A program made the translations under genes and the position numbers. Under the pieces are notes generated by a model. That model worked only from the letters and a program-made list of their open reading frames with translations. It made no database searches and was not told where the DNA came from. DNA of 64,000 nt, taken from the NCBI GenBank assembly GCA_013396635.1, contig WBMW01002279.1:1-64000 (forward strand), read 5' to 3'. This document shows, piece after piece, positions 11,367-22,000 of this stretch. The stretch's first letter is position 1, and each line of letters starts with the position of its first letter. This DNA is from Penelope pileata (Eukaryota > Chordata > Aves > Galliformes > Cracidae).

Positions 11367-12231
11367 ACATATGCTGCTGTCTGTAACCAAGTCAGAACTG
11401 ACCTTTCCTCAGACTTTCATCTTCCCTGGTTGTTATGTGTTTCTTAAGTTTTTTTTCTTCTTCTTTTTTATAAACTACCTCTTACCTAAACTGGATTTGG
11501 CAATCTCAGGCATGTCTCTTAAACTTCTGTGATGCATCTAACAAAAAATAAGTTGTGTGAAAATAAGAACTTTTTAAATATATCATTAGAGAGGAAAACA
11601 ATTCCCAGACACTCAGCATATTAGGCCCTAAAGTTTCAGTTATTTGATCTAGAAATTATATGTTAAAACCACATGAACTCTCCAAAAGTACATTCCTGGT
11701 TTTAGAGACTAGCTGGCTCACTTAACTCCCAGAATCATTTTACAATATGCATGCACTTACAATCCTCCTACAATAAGGATAGACAAAGGAAGAACAGTCT
11801 CTCTGAATTCTGTTTGTGAAGAAATACTTCCTTTTTCAGCTTTAAAAATTTTAAAAATATCTGTCAAAACAGCTAGTGAAAAATGACTGCAAAAATTTTG
11901 GTGCCAGAATGCAAAATTCAAAATACTAACAGCAACCACAAGTAAAGCATTCTACAGTGTTTAGATGGTTCCCTTTCATAAACTGAGTGGACTTCCAAAA
12001 ATATGATTTCAAAGCCAGTAGATACCTTAGACCTACTGATCCGGGGTTTAGCATATGACAGGTTTTAGAATATCACCACAGTTAGGCGGAAAGTAGATAT
12101 CCCAGATGTTTATTTCATCTTCTGAATATTTCAGGAGATGGGAGATCTGGTTTTGCATAATGAATGGACTTTTTTTTAATTTTTTTTATTTAATTTTTTT
12201 TTACCAAACAGAAACATTTGTAAAGATTTGT

Positions 12232-12258
12232 ATAGAATAACATAGAATAACATAGAAT
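12232..12258. repeat. Decamer tandem repeat, ATAGAATAAC x 2.7
   Basis: Three consecutive copies, the last partial. The embedded CATAGAAT octamer is the reverse complement of the CR1 3' tail unit, so it may be a CR1 tail remnant. The sequence on either side is not recognisably CR1. Confidence 0.7.
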
Positions 12259-12341
12259 ATCTGCTGGTCTGGATCAGAAATTGTGGCACATCCACATTAC
12301 ATTATTAGTCCAGAGCAAAATGATGAATTTCTTGATCTGCT

Positions 12342-12377
12342 GTTTTCTTTTTTTTTCTTTCTTTTCTTTTTTTCCTC
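12342..12377. repeat. T/C-rich low-complexity tract
   Basis: Polypyrimidine run of T with scattered C. It could act as a splice-site polypyrimidine tract in principle, but no good exon follows directly. Confidence 0.75.
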
Positions 12378-12592
12378 ATAACTTTTTTTTTGCATAACTT
12401 GTGGGTTTCCACAAGCACATCTGAAAGGTTCCAGAGATGAAGGTTAGATCTGCTAAGAATAAATCTTCACAAATCTTTTTTTCTTAGAACCTTTTGCAAA
12501 ACAGTTACATAAAAGTTACCCCACTGACTTTATTGTTTACCAGCTGATGCACGGTCTCAATGTGTTTTCTCTTAGCTTGTTCCTCTAATTAG

Positions 12593-12657
12593 AAATCAAA
12601 AAGGTTTATTGAAAACGCTGGTGAACTTGGTTTCAGCAAACAACCACATTGAAAAGG
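12593..12657 (+). other. Candidate internal coding exon (unidentified, low confidence)
   Basis: A 65-bp segment is preceded by a pyrimidine-rich acceptor (TTTTCTCTTAGCTTGTTCCT then CTAATTAG, with AG at 12591-12592). It is followed by a consensus donor, AAGG|GTAAGT, with the exon ending at 12657. One frame is open throughout, with one base before the first whole codon and one after the last. It reads NQKGLLKTLVNLVSANNHIEK, here shortened by describing residues 1-5 as NQKGL and 8-18 as TLVNLVSANNH. The peptide is leucine-rich and looks like part of a helical repeat protein, but no family is recognised. The minus-strand candidate at 12707-13014 would have its 3' untranslated region over this segment, so both may not be real. 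Confidence 0.2.
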
Positions 12658-12706
12658 GTAAGTAATGTTCACATAGTCAATCTGAGAACAAGTATCTTCT
12701 TCTGTA

Positions 12707-13014
12707 TCACTGGGTAGCAGTAGAAAATGTTACTTTCTTTAGCTGCTTGTTGGAACTTCCTAAAGCATTACCGTCTTTGTTGATGTGTGAGTGGCACAAT
12801 TTTTGTATGAATTTGCTGAAACAATTTAACAGTAAATTATGGAACTGTTTTTCACAATGTTGCATGTTGGCAGATTTGCAAAATCCCTCACATACTTCAT
12901 GAAAGTGTTGAAAAGTAATGTCAGATATTGAGCCAACTGGATCTAAAGAAGACATCTGTCCTACATCCTCATTTGCAGTTTGGAGACAGTTTAAGAAGCA
13001 GTTGATTACTATCT
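12707..13014 (-). other. Candidate 3'-terminal coding exon (unidentified, low confidence)
   Basis: On the minus strand an acceptor (AGTATCTCTTTTCAG, AG at 13016-13015) precedes an open frame of about 100 residues ending at a stop at 12707-12709. The residue mix is unlike the low-complexity chance frames nearby: it includes ANEDVGQMSSLDPVGSISD and, further on, HFHEVCEGFCKSANMQHCE, with six cysteines in all. A minus-strand AATAAA lies at 12610-12605, about 100 bases after the stop, which fits a terminal exon. No protein family is recognised. An internal GTATGT could serve as an alternative donor near 12893. No matching upstream exon could be established, so it may be a chance frame. Confidence 0.22.
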
Positions 13015-15442
13015 CTGAAAAGAGATACTGATAGTAACTGCTGGTCACTTACCATGTAAGCATTCCTTGTCTGTTTCCTTGCAAAGTTAAAAAAGGTCAG
13101 AATGAGCTACCTTTGGGGGTGGCAAACTAATCTGCACAGCAATAGACTGAGATTGTCTGCACTGTTAGTTATCATCTCAAGGTGTTGCAAAAAGCTGGAA
13201 TTTGCTCACTTCTAACCCACCATGTTTGGGACTCTGACTTCAGATGTGGCCAGAGAAGAAGAAATGCCTTGAATCCAGAGGTTTAAGAGAGCGGCTCTCA
13301 ATTAACTGTATAAATTATTAATTAAAATTTACACACAGGACAGGCTTTACCCAGTAGGCAATCAGGAAGGACGAAACCATTTATTTACGCGAACATAAAC
13401 TGTAATATGCAGTGTGCATCTGACGCAAAGAGATCTGGTTTTGTTGTTGTTTGTGTTAGAGAAGTAACCGTACATTTCTGTTTCTTTTTGACTGTAGCCT
13501 GTTATGGGAAAACCTTGCATCTGCTTAAATTTAGGTGAAGTGGATCCTCCTTTAGAACCCTTTAAAGGACACTTCTTATCAAATATATATACTAATTGAG
13601 GATTAGTTCAGAGAAGTGGCATACTGTCACTCTAAGTGCCCTTCTCTACAGTTTGTAACTAAAGCAGTCTGTGGAGTTACTGTCATACTGATTTCACTAT
13701 TATTTCTAGCGGTACAGAAAATATCCTTGCAAAAAAATTTCTTTTTGTCTGCACTCTACCAGGTGAACTCGCCCTCCCCCCTCCACGTAAGTTCCTACCA
13801 AACCTGAGACAAATTTGGCTGTTCCAAACTGTCATGCTGCAATTCACACAATGTATAGACTAAAAATTAAAAAGCAAAATTAATCACAGTCACAGCCTGT
13901 TCCCTAGGTGCGTTACCACACTGAGACCACATTTAGTTGATGGATGACATATATGCTATCTACTGCATATAATGCATATTACATTTTCTGAGAACATCAC
14001 AGTCTAAAATGATAGCTTAAAGTATTTTACAAACATAAAATTTTAAGATGATAAACTGAGTGATAAGAATGCATAAAAATGAGATGGCAAGAGGACTGTG
14101 AAATATTTTTAAAATTTTGTCTGTCATATAAACAGTATTCTTACTTATCTATGGTTTTAAGGAAAAATACTTTTCACTTTAATGGTTATCTGCTTTGTTC
14201 TTCCTTTTTTTTTTCCTATTAAAAAGGTATATTTGCTTGAACAGTCATGATACTTTACTCTTTTCATGACACTATGTTCACCATGATGTAACATGATTGT
14301 CTTCAATTGACTGTGAAGCACGTTCTATTATACACAGGTTTTTAAATATTGAGTTCAATTGCAGTTGCTTGTTACATTTATTTTTAGCTTTGGATTCACT
14401 CATGTCTGCTGCTGACTATTTCTCATATTTTTTCCCTATATATTTGATTTTATATGCCTAAAAAAAATGATGACAAATCTGACATATTTAAGACACTTGT
14501 CATTTCTTATGTTTCACAGCTCCTTTTGTGTAAAGAATTGTGATGAAATGCACTGACTTGAGCATGACTAGTGAGTTCCATCCAGCATGGTTTAAGCTGT
14601 ATATATTTTGCATTTTCAGGGAGGATTTAAGTGTTATAAATCTTCATTTAGTTGGGCTCCTCTCCTGCTTCAAAGCACAAAAGAGAAATGAACATTAGTT
14701 TTAATGCATTTCATTATTACGCTGATGATGTGTGAAAGGTTTGCAAGGATCTTTTTTTCTGGAGAACTTCAAAGCAGGATTGGAAAGAATGCCATCACTT
14801 CTCTTTTCCATCTGAATTTCACATGGTGTGGGATGAGAGGTGATATGCCTCACTTGGCCACACTTGAGCTGATGAGTCTGATTATTAGAAGGGTGTAAAA
14901 TTCATTACTCACAGCTATGTAAGTGTCCTGTACTATGTCATACCACAGTCAAAAGGAAAAACGGCAGATGTGACCAATAAACAAATACATTATCTCAGAA
15001 CAAGAAAAAAGATTTACAACTACCTTTAAATATTGTCATCTTTTCCACACAACCCACACTTTCTAGAATGTTTCTATAATTCTGAATAAACATTTTGATA
15101 TCTGACTTTCATTATTTACTTATTTACATTTGAAATTGAAAATGAATATGAATATGTAAAACAAATGAACATTAGAAAAAGGAAGCTTTATAATTTCACT
15201 AATTTCTGGATAATAATATACGTGGTGTACAAAGTGGGGCTGCAACACCTGATTTTGTTAAGTCTGAAGAAGAGATATAAATAGGGATCCTAGTGTCTAT
15301 CCTCTAATGTCTCATGGCAGAGTATAGCACAAATGGAATCAGACTCTTCCTGAAAATGTATGTTAAAAAAGAAAGAGAAAACTGAACTGTAAACAAGGAA
15401 AAGTCTGATTTAACATTGGGAAAAAGAAAAGAAATTTCGCAC

Positions 15443-15484
15443 AGCTTTTGAATGTTAAGCTTTTGAATGTTAAGCTTTTGAATG
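15443..15484. repeat. 15-bp tandem repeat, 2.8 copies
   Basis: The unit AGCTTTTGAATGTTA occurs twice in full and once in part, with no mismatches. It is a short, recent-looking local duplication. Confidence 0.9.
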
Positions 15485-18400
15485 AGTTGAACAGATTCTG
15501 TGTATTGGATCAGACTGACCTCCAGAGTTTTCCTCCAGCAAAAATTATTCTCTCATCCTATACAGGAAGCTTTCAATAGAATACTAATTTCCTATACATA
15601 ACCTAATGTTAATATAATCCTGTGGGCAGCAAAGACCTGCTGCCTATAGCTTTCTGCAGTATGTTTGGATTCTCTTAAGCTGACCTTACAGTCTTTCCCT
15701 GAGTAAGGTCACTAACAGTACTATTTTTAAACTAGACAGATGTTTTGCATAAAACTTGAAGGAAGTTCATGGCTTAAAGATATTTATCTCTATTTGAGAA
15801 CCTGATGAAATTAGCCAGTGGTTCAAAAGGCAGAGGCATCCATACCCGATGTGATTTTTATGGAGAATACTTTCCTTAGAGAGCCAGGCTGAAATCGAGG
15901 CCATCATGTGCCCATCAGTCAGCTGGGACTTCTTGAATTTCATGTACATTAGTGCTTCTTCCTACCCAGTTTGCATAATGTTAGCACTTGTATGTCTGGA
16001 CAGGAAATTTCTTACATAGGATTTTGTGGACCACTTTCTCCTCAGCTGTTACCTTGAGTTTCTATTCTCTACAAATGGGAATATTGGGCATTAAATTTCT
16101 CTGTTAGTGCCTTTAATTTGTTTGAATGATTTTCCCGATGAAGACAAATGAGATCTGGGAATAAAAGAAACTTATCCGTTACAACTATTTCTGCACCAAA
16201 ATAAAAAATAAAATAGATTTTTTTCAGAGATAAAGAGCAAAGATATGCGCATCTGTGTATGTGCATAGTCATGTCATTCTGCAGGATTGCAGTCAGAAAG
16301 ATTTACAAGTCATCAGTGAAAGGATTATTGCCAGATTACCAGGGTAATCTTTCCTTAATAGTGTTCTGATGTTTACAAAAAGAAACATAGCTAATACTTC
16401 AACATTTTGGTGCTTGGCATTTTTTTAAAAGCAAACAGGTAAATACAATAATGAAAAAGTTCTTGGACAGACTTGGACTCCTGTCAGTTGGGTGGTTTTT
16501 ATAAATTGCAGGATATTAATGTTGTAGAGAATATGTAGCCAAGACATTTGTGTCTGATGCCAGGAAATCCTCTGGACAAAGTCTCAGAAAAATGGCTACC
16601 AAAAAGGAGAAAAATAAAGGCACGTGAAATGATCTTTTACCAATTCATGGCCATATGCTACAAAATAATGGTTACTTGTAACAGCGGACTCTTAAATTCT
16701 TCTCAGGAGTGAAATGTGGAGGGTAAATTCTTAACACTTTACATGTTAAGAGCCTCAGTTAATATGCAGAAGAGGAAGCCATGGTGGAATGGCTGAACAA
16801 ATATTGTGAAATTACTACTGTACTCATATGGCGGTTTTCTAAAACAATCTCTAAATAATTTTTTTAAGTCTGCTGTTAAACTGAAAAAGCTCAAGTTCTT
16901 GCCTTCAAATTGCTAAACTATTTGTATCAGTTAACCTTGATCATATTCAGAGAAAAAAGAATAGGATGAAATTAGAATTTTATTGTACTGATTGAAATAA
17001 ACATCCATGTTCTGTGAGAAGCCCTGCTAGTAAAATGTGATAAAAAATATTTTATTTTGATAGATATTGTATTTTTAGACCACCTGGAGAATATTCACAC
17101 AGTCTGATGAAGTCTGCTTATTTCTGTTCTATTTTCCTCTTTTCCTGGCACCACAAAATTGTATGTGTTCAACATCTTCCACGAAAAGAATCTCCAGTCA
17201 CTTTTGCAATTTATGCTAATCTCAAACCACTACATAAACTATCATAAAGTTCACAGAGTGCAGGAAAGTTATTAAATTTTGTGGACAATATACTCTCTAG
17301 AATGAAGGACTAAACATCAACCTGGATTTGAATAACTGAGCTGAATTCTCAATGCGGACACTAGCTTTAGATAACTTTTCTCTTGGCATTAAGTTCACCA
17401 TGTCTAAAAACCACTTTTTTTCCATGCCACAGCATTCACTGTTGCCGCTTTTAAACAACTCAACATGACATGTAAATACCAATAATTATTTCTAATGTGG
17501 TTATGATGATGATAAGTTGTAGCATCATTTTGACAGGCATAATGACAGACAAACTAACAAGTTAACTTTATTTAATAAACTCATTTGGTGAATGGAAGAA
17601 ATGCAATAGATTCCACATTTCTGGACTTTTAGTAAAATATCACTTACGTAGGAGACAGATTGAAAATCATAAATAAAACCAGAGAAAATGTGTAAGAAAG
17701 AACTAGCTACAAGGAAAATTACAATACACAGTGATGAAATGATATCGGTATTGCTATATCACTGGCAGAATTTCCTAAGAATCAAAATACAATAGATATT
17801 AAAATCAGTGAAGTGATATGTCATTTAAAATTGCTGATATCCTGAAGTTCAGAGATATCGCTACAGTGAAACCCTACCAGAGCAACAAGAGAAATTAAAT
17901 GATCTTGAGAACTTGTGTAACGAATATGAATGTAGTTTAATAGCAAAGATTTCAGAACAAGACTCTTAAAAACTAATAAAAGCAACCCCGGTGTTACTCT
18001 GGAAATGTCATCAGTTGGAATTGACTAAGGAAGAAAAAGAAATTTTCACATAAATTGATTTCAGCTTGACTATGAGAAACATTTATCAGATGGCTGTGAA
18101 AATGGAAATGTGATCGCCAGGAATGTCAACCTAAATATTTTTAGTTAGGATTGGAAAACATTAATAAAATGTAGAGCCTACAATTTACTACAATTTAGCA
18201 GTTCTGTCACACTGGTCACTCATGTTGAAGAAGGATAAATTTAACTTCAAATAAATGCAAACAAGAACTGCTATGATGATGTGGAGTGTCTGAAATTCAA
18301 GCATACCAGAGTGCTGTAAAATACTTAAATCCAGAAAAAAGAAGGAAGGGAGACATAGGAGGTCAGTGCGTATGGATAGGGAGGACATAGAATGGTACTG

Positions 18401-18847
18401 GGGGAACCAGAAACATAACTGCTTTCATTAGAGGATAATGATGGTACAAAATTAGTTATTATGTGAGTGTCCCATAGTCTTCCAGTGAGAGTACAGAGGA
18501 CAAAAAGCAACTAAGAACTGATATTTCACTCCTTTACAAATAATCTCTGATGTGATTGCTTTTGGGGAACTGGATTCTATAGTCCAGACAGTCCCTTTAT
18601 ATATGAAGGTTCCTTGTTTATGAGTACTCATGAAGTCACTTACTGCATAATGACCTGCTTTTGGCTTTCTTAACAGGATTACCAAGGTAGAGGAGAGGAG
18701 CTATGGAGTTGCAGCTTTACCTGCAAGTAATTGGGAAAGAGGCATCTACCAAGAGAAACGGATTAGCTTTAGGATGGTCTGAGATTCTAATATATAGCAT
18801 CTCACTTTGGATCAGGAACTTGTGTTTGAAGGAAATCTCCCAGTTGG

Positions 18848-18877
18848 ATTTGTGACACAATGATTTGTGACACAATG
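18848..18877. repeat. 15-bp perfect tandem duplication
   Basis: The unit ATTTGTGACACAATG is present twice back to back with no mismatch. Confidence 0.9.
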
Positions 18878-19049
18878 ATATCTTGGTGCATATGAGTTAG
18901 GCTTTAGTTTCCCCTGAAACTGAAATAGATTATTCATTCTGGGGGCCACCTTACAGACTCCATGCTCGGTAGGCTGTTCAGTCTTTAAAAATCTTCTTCT
19001 ATCTTTAAAAATAATCTTGCGCTTTGTGCAAATCTTTTTCTCCTAACAG

Positions 19050-19089
19050 TGCTTTCTCTCTCTTTCTCTGTCTCTCTTTTTTTTTTTTT
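19050..19089. repeat. CT-rich then T-rich polypyrimidine tract
   Basis: Irregular (CT)n and TTTC units run into a block of T, ending in AG at 19090-19091. It is a simple sequence that also makes a very strong acceptor-like context; see the findings. Confidence 0.85.
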
Positions 19090-22000
19090 AGGATGAAAAC
19101 AGCTGCAAACTCTGTTTAATTTGCTTTCTGCATAGTGAAAGACTGTATGAAGAGCATACATGTTAGTACATTGCCAATATTGAATGTGGTACCAATCATG
19201 CTTTCCTACTAAAGACAAGCCATTAAACATTGTCTCACTTACACATAGATTACTTATGATGAATGATACTAGGAACAGATACAAGTAAAGCTAATGTAGA
19301 TAGTCTACTTTCATAACCGTAAATGATATCCTGTGTTTGCATTTACTTTAAAGTTGATCAGAAAAAAGCAGAAGATAACCAGTGGAAGAAGATAACAAGT
19401 GGTAGAAAATGTGTTGATCTTTTCTTTCATCTCTGTGTATTTCTAATAGATAAATGCTTCGCAAGTAGTTGTATCAGAGAGGATAAGAGGCCAAAAAAAT
19501 AATTTCATTATTAGTGACAGCTACCTAAACCTCAGTTCACATACACATTCATTTGGAAAAGGTATATTTAGTACTCACATCTTCACCTAAATAACAACAA
19601 GTGATAAATACAGGTAACTAGTTTAAAATATAAGAAAGAAGTAATTTCCATTTGTCTACAGTAGGACATAAACTCTCAAACCAGGTGAGATTTTCCTCAA
19701 GAAGTCTCAGAAGAGGATTATGCTGGCATCCTGTTTTCCCCATTTCTTTTGTGAAAAGAAACAGATATACAAACAACAAAACTTTTTCCTGGAGAAAAAA
19801 AAAAAGGAAACAAAACCCAGAAAACAAATTAAATTCATTTTCTGCTTCCATACCTCCCATTTTGATTTTTGTTATCCTGTGTAATCCTTCCTGTTTCTCC
19901 AACAGAAATATTCTTGATTTTTTTTCTTTTTGTAAAATGGGAAAAATAAAGTAATATTTCAATGGAAAATGTCTTTCAGAACTATAGAAAATCGTGTTTT
20001 TTAAAAAAATCAAGGTATATTTGAATGGGAAAATTTCATCTATCCTAAGTAAAACTCTGTGGTATGACTGCAATCATTCATATGATTAGTATACTCTTAA
20101 ACACTTAAGTTTTATATATGCAGTTATTTCTTAAACAGATTTTATACTATTGTTTGGAAATTGAGGGAAGAGCTGAAAAACAGCTGTCACCTTTTCTGTA
20201 ATGCTTTCATAGAGTTACTGCACAATGCTCTTTATTTCCAAGAAGTTATGCAAAATGGCAAAAACTTCTCTCCTTTGAAAAAATTCTTTAAACACTGGTA
20301 CTACCAACTTAAATGAAAAAGAGATATACAAGCTTCCCACATTTCTGTAAAAATATTGTTTTGATAGACGTTTTTGCCACTGATAAGAATACGGAGGTCT
20401 TGCCAAATATTGCTTTTGCTATATACATTCCTTTTAAAACAGCTTTAAATGGGCATGTCATGAATATCTTGTTTCCTTACTGATCTCAAAAAGCAGGAAT
20501 AAGAGAGCACTCTTCTCGAATGAAAATCAGTGTTATTTTTCTTTCTGTAGTTTTGTCCAACATTAAAAAGGTAGCTTATTGTTCACTGTTGACAATTTCA
20601 GAATTCTGAACACACTTCAAAGGAAATTGCAATGCTCTTTCTGTCACAATTCTGATTTATAGGGAATCAGTGAATTCCCCTGGGACCTGGAATGTAAGAA
20701 CAATTGCTCATATTATGAAAATGAAAAGTAGGAATATATTGTGTTTAAAAATGAACAAATAATTTTGAATCAAATAACTCTGTGAATCTATATGACTGAA
20801 TGCTGACAGGTCAGAGAAGGAAGTTTGGGGTTAATATTTCAGCTGTGACATTGAAGTAATTGTTTCCACAAAGAGCAAAGGAAGGCAGGAAAGGAGATGG
20901 AGGGCATGTTGGGAAAAGTGTTGCATCCCTCTTCAAGGAAGTAGGGTACTCATACAGCTATATCTCTAGCTTTTATGTGTGGAAGGTGTGTAATTGTGAG
21001 TTCAAATCCATCACTGTGGTATTTAACAGTTTTCATCAGCTATCTTCCTCTCTTTACCATCCAACAAGGGTCTTGTGCACCCAGATAAAGGAACACTTTG
21101 AACATACATTTGTCTTAATGAAGTCCTATGGCATTGCTTTGCAATTTGTGCTTTGGACTTCTGTGGAGTTTGAGCTAAGGCAATTGGGAAAATTCACAGA
21201 TGAGCAGTCAGATTGTTTCATTATTTATAACAGTTATATAGCATTGAAAAATGAGGAAAGCAGCTGCCTCACAGTTGCAGCAGTATAGCACAGATTGTTA
21301 ATATGTTGTCAAATGAGTAATATGATAATTCATTTTTAAATAGTTTTGGTAACAAGTTGAATTCATCTGCTGCCAGATTCAATAATACTTAATTTTATCC
21401 CATCTTTAAAGACTTCATCTTTTTGTGTTTTTTACATATCTATTTTCAGTGTGTACTTGACCAAAATCAATATCCATGTTTAGACTAGGTTTGCTTTTCA
21501 ATGCCCTTAACTGAATGCCCTTGGTGAGTGTAAACCTTCAGTAGCAGTCTTTGCATTTTCTAGATTGCATGGGAATGAATGAGAACCTTTGTGCTTAACC
21601 TCTCTTTATCAAAGTGATTTGGAAAAGTGACTACAAGTCTTATGGGTGCCTGATTTTTCCCATAGAAAACAGTTGTCCTATTTTTTGGCTCACTATTATC
21701 ACAAACATGCCTGAAAGAATTAATATGCAATAAAGTACCAAACTAACTCCTGATTTTGTGAGGAGTTAAAAGTTTTGTTTCCTGTCAATCACCTCCTATT
21801 TTGTTAACTCCCACCTGAAAAATGGTTTATATCTAAAATACTTGTTGGTCCTTAAGACATTATTAATGACTTGAATGTAAGCAGATGTGATCAGACATCC
21901 AGTGGGACCAGACACTGAGCAGGTACTCTGAGATACAAATTCAATTTTGGATATTTTGGTCATTTTGGTCATTTCTCCTTCTGCTCTATATCTTCTCCTG

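Larger units (their letters stand above)
11367..12592. other. AT-rich unique DNA with T-rich tracts
   Basis: No repeat family is recognised apart from low-complexity T/C tracts at about 12168-12201 and 12342-12377, and a small decamer repeat at 12232-12258. One exon-like segment on the minus strand (11486-11537) is described in the findings. Confidence 0.5.

Noticed and set aside
19618..20073. 151-residue open frame on the minus strand
   Set aside because: Dominated by Phe, Ile, Lys and Leu from AT-rich DNA, with a run of Phe from a poly(A) stretch. No domain and no splice or promoter context.
20860..21288. 142-residue open frame on the plus strand
   Set aside because: The composition is more protein-like, but it begins at TTG, no family is recognised and no splice sites bound it well. 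Not enough to call a gene.
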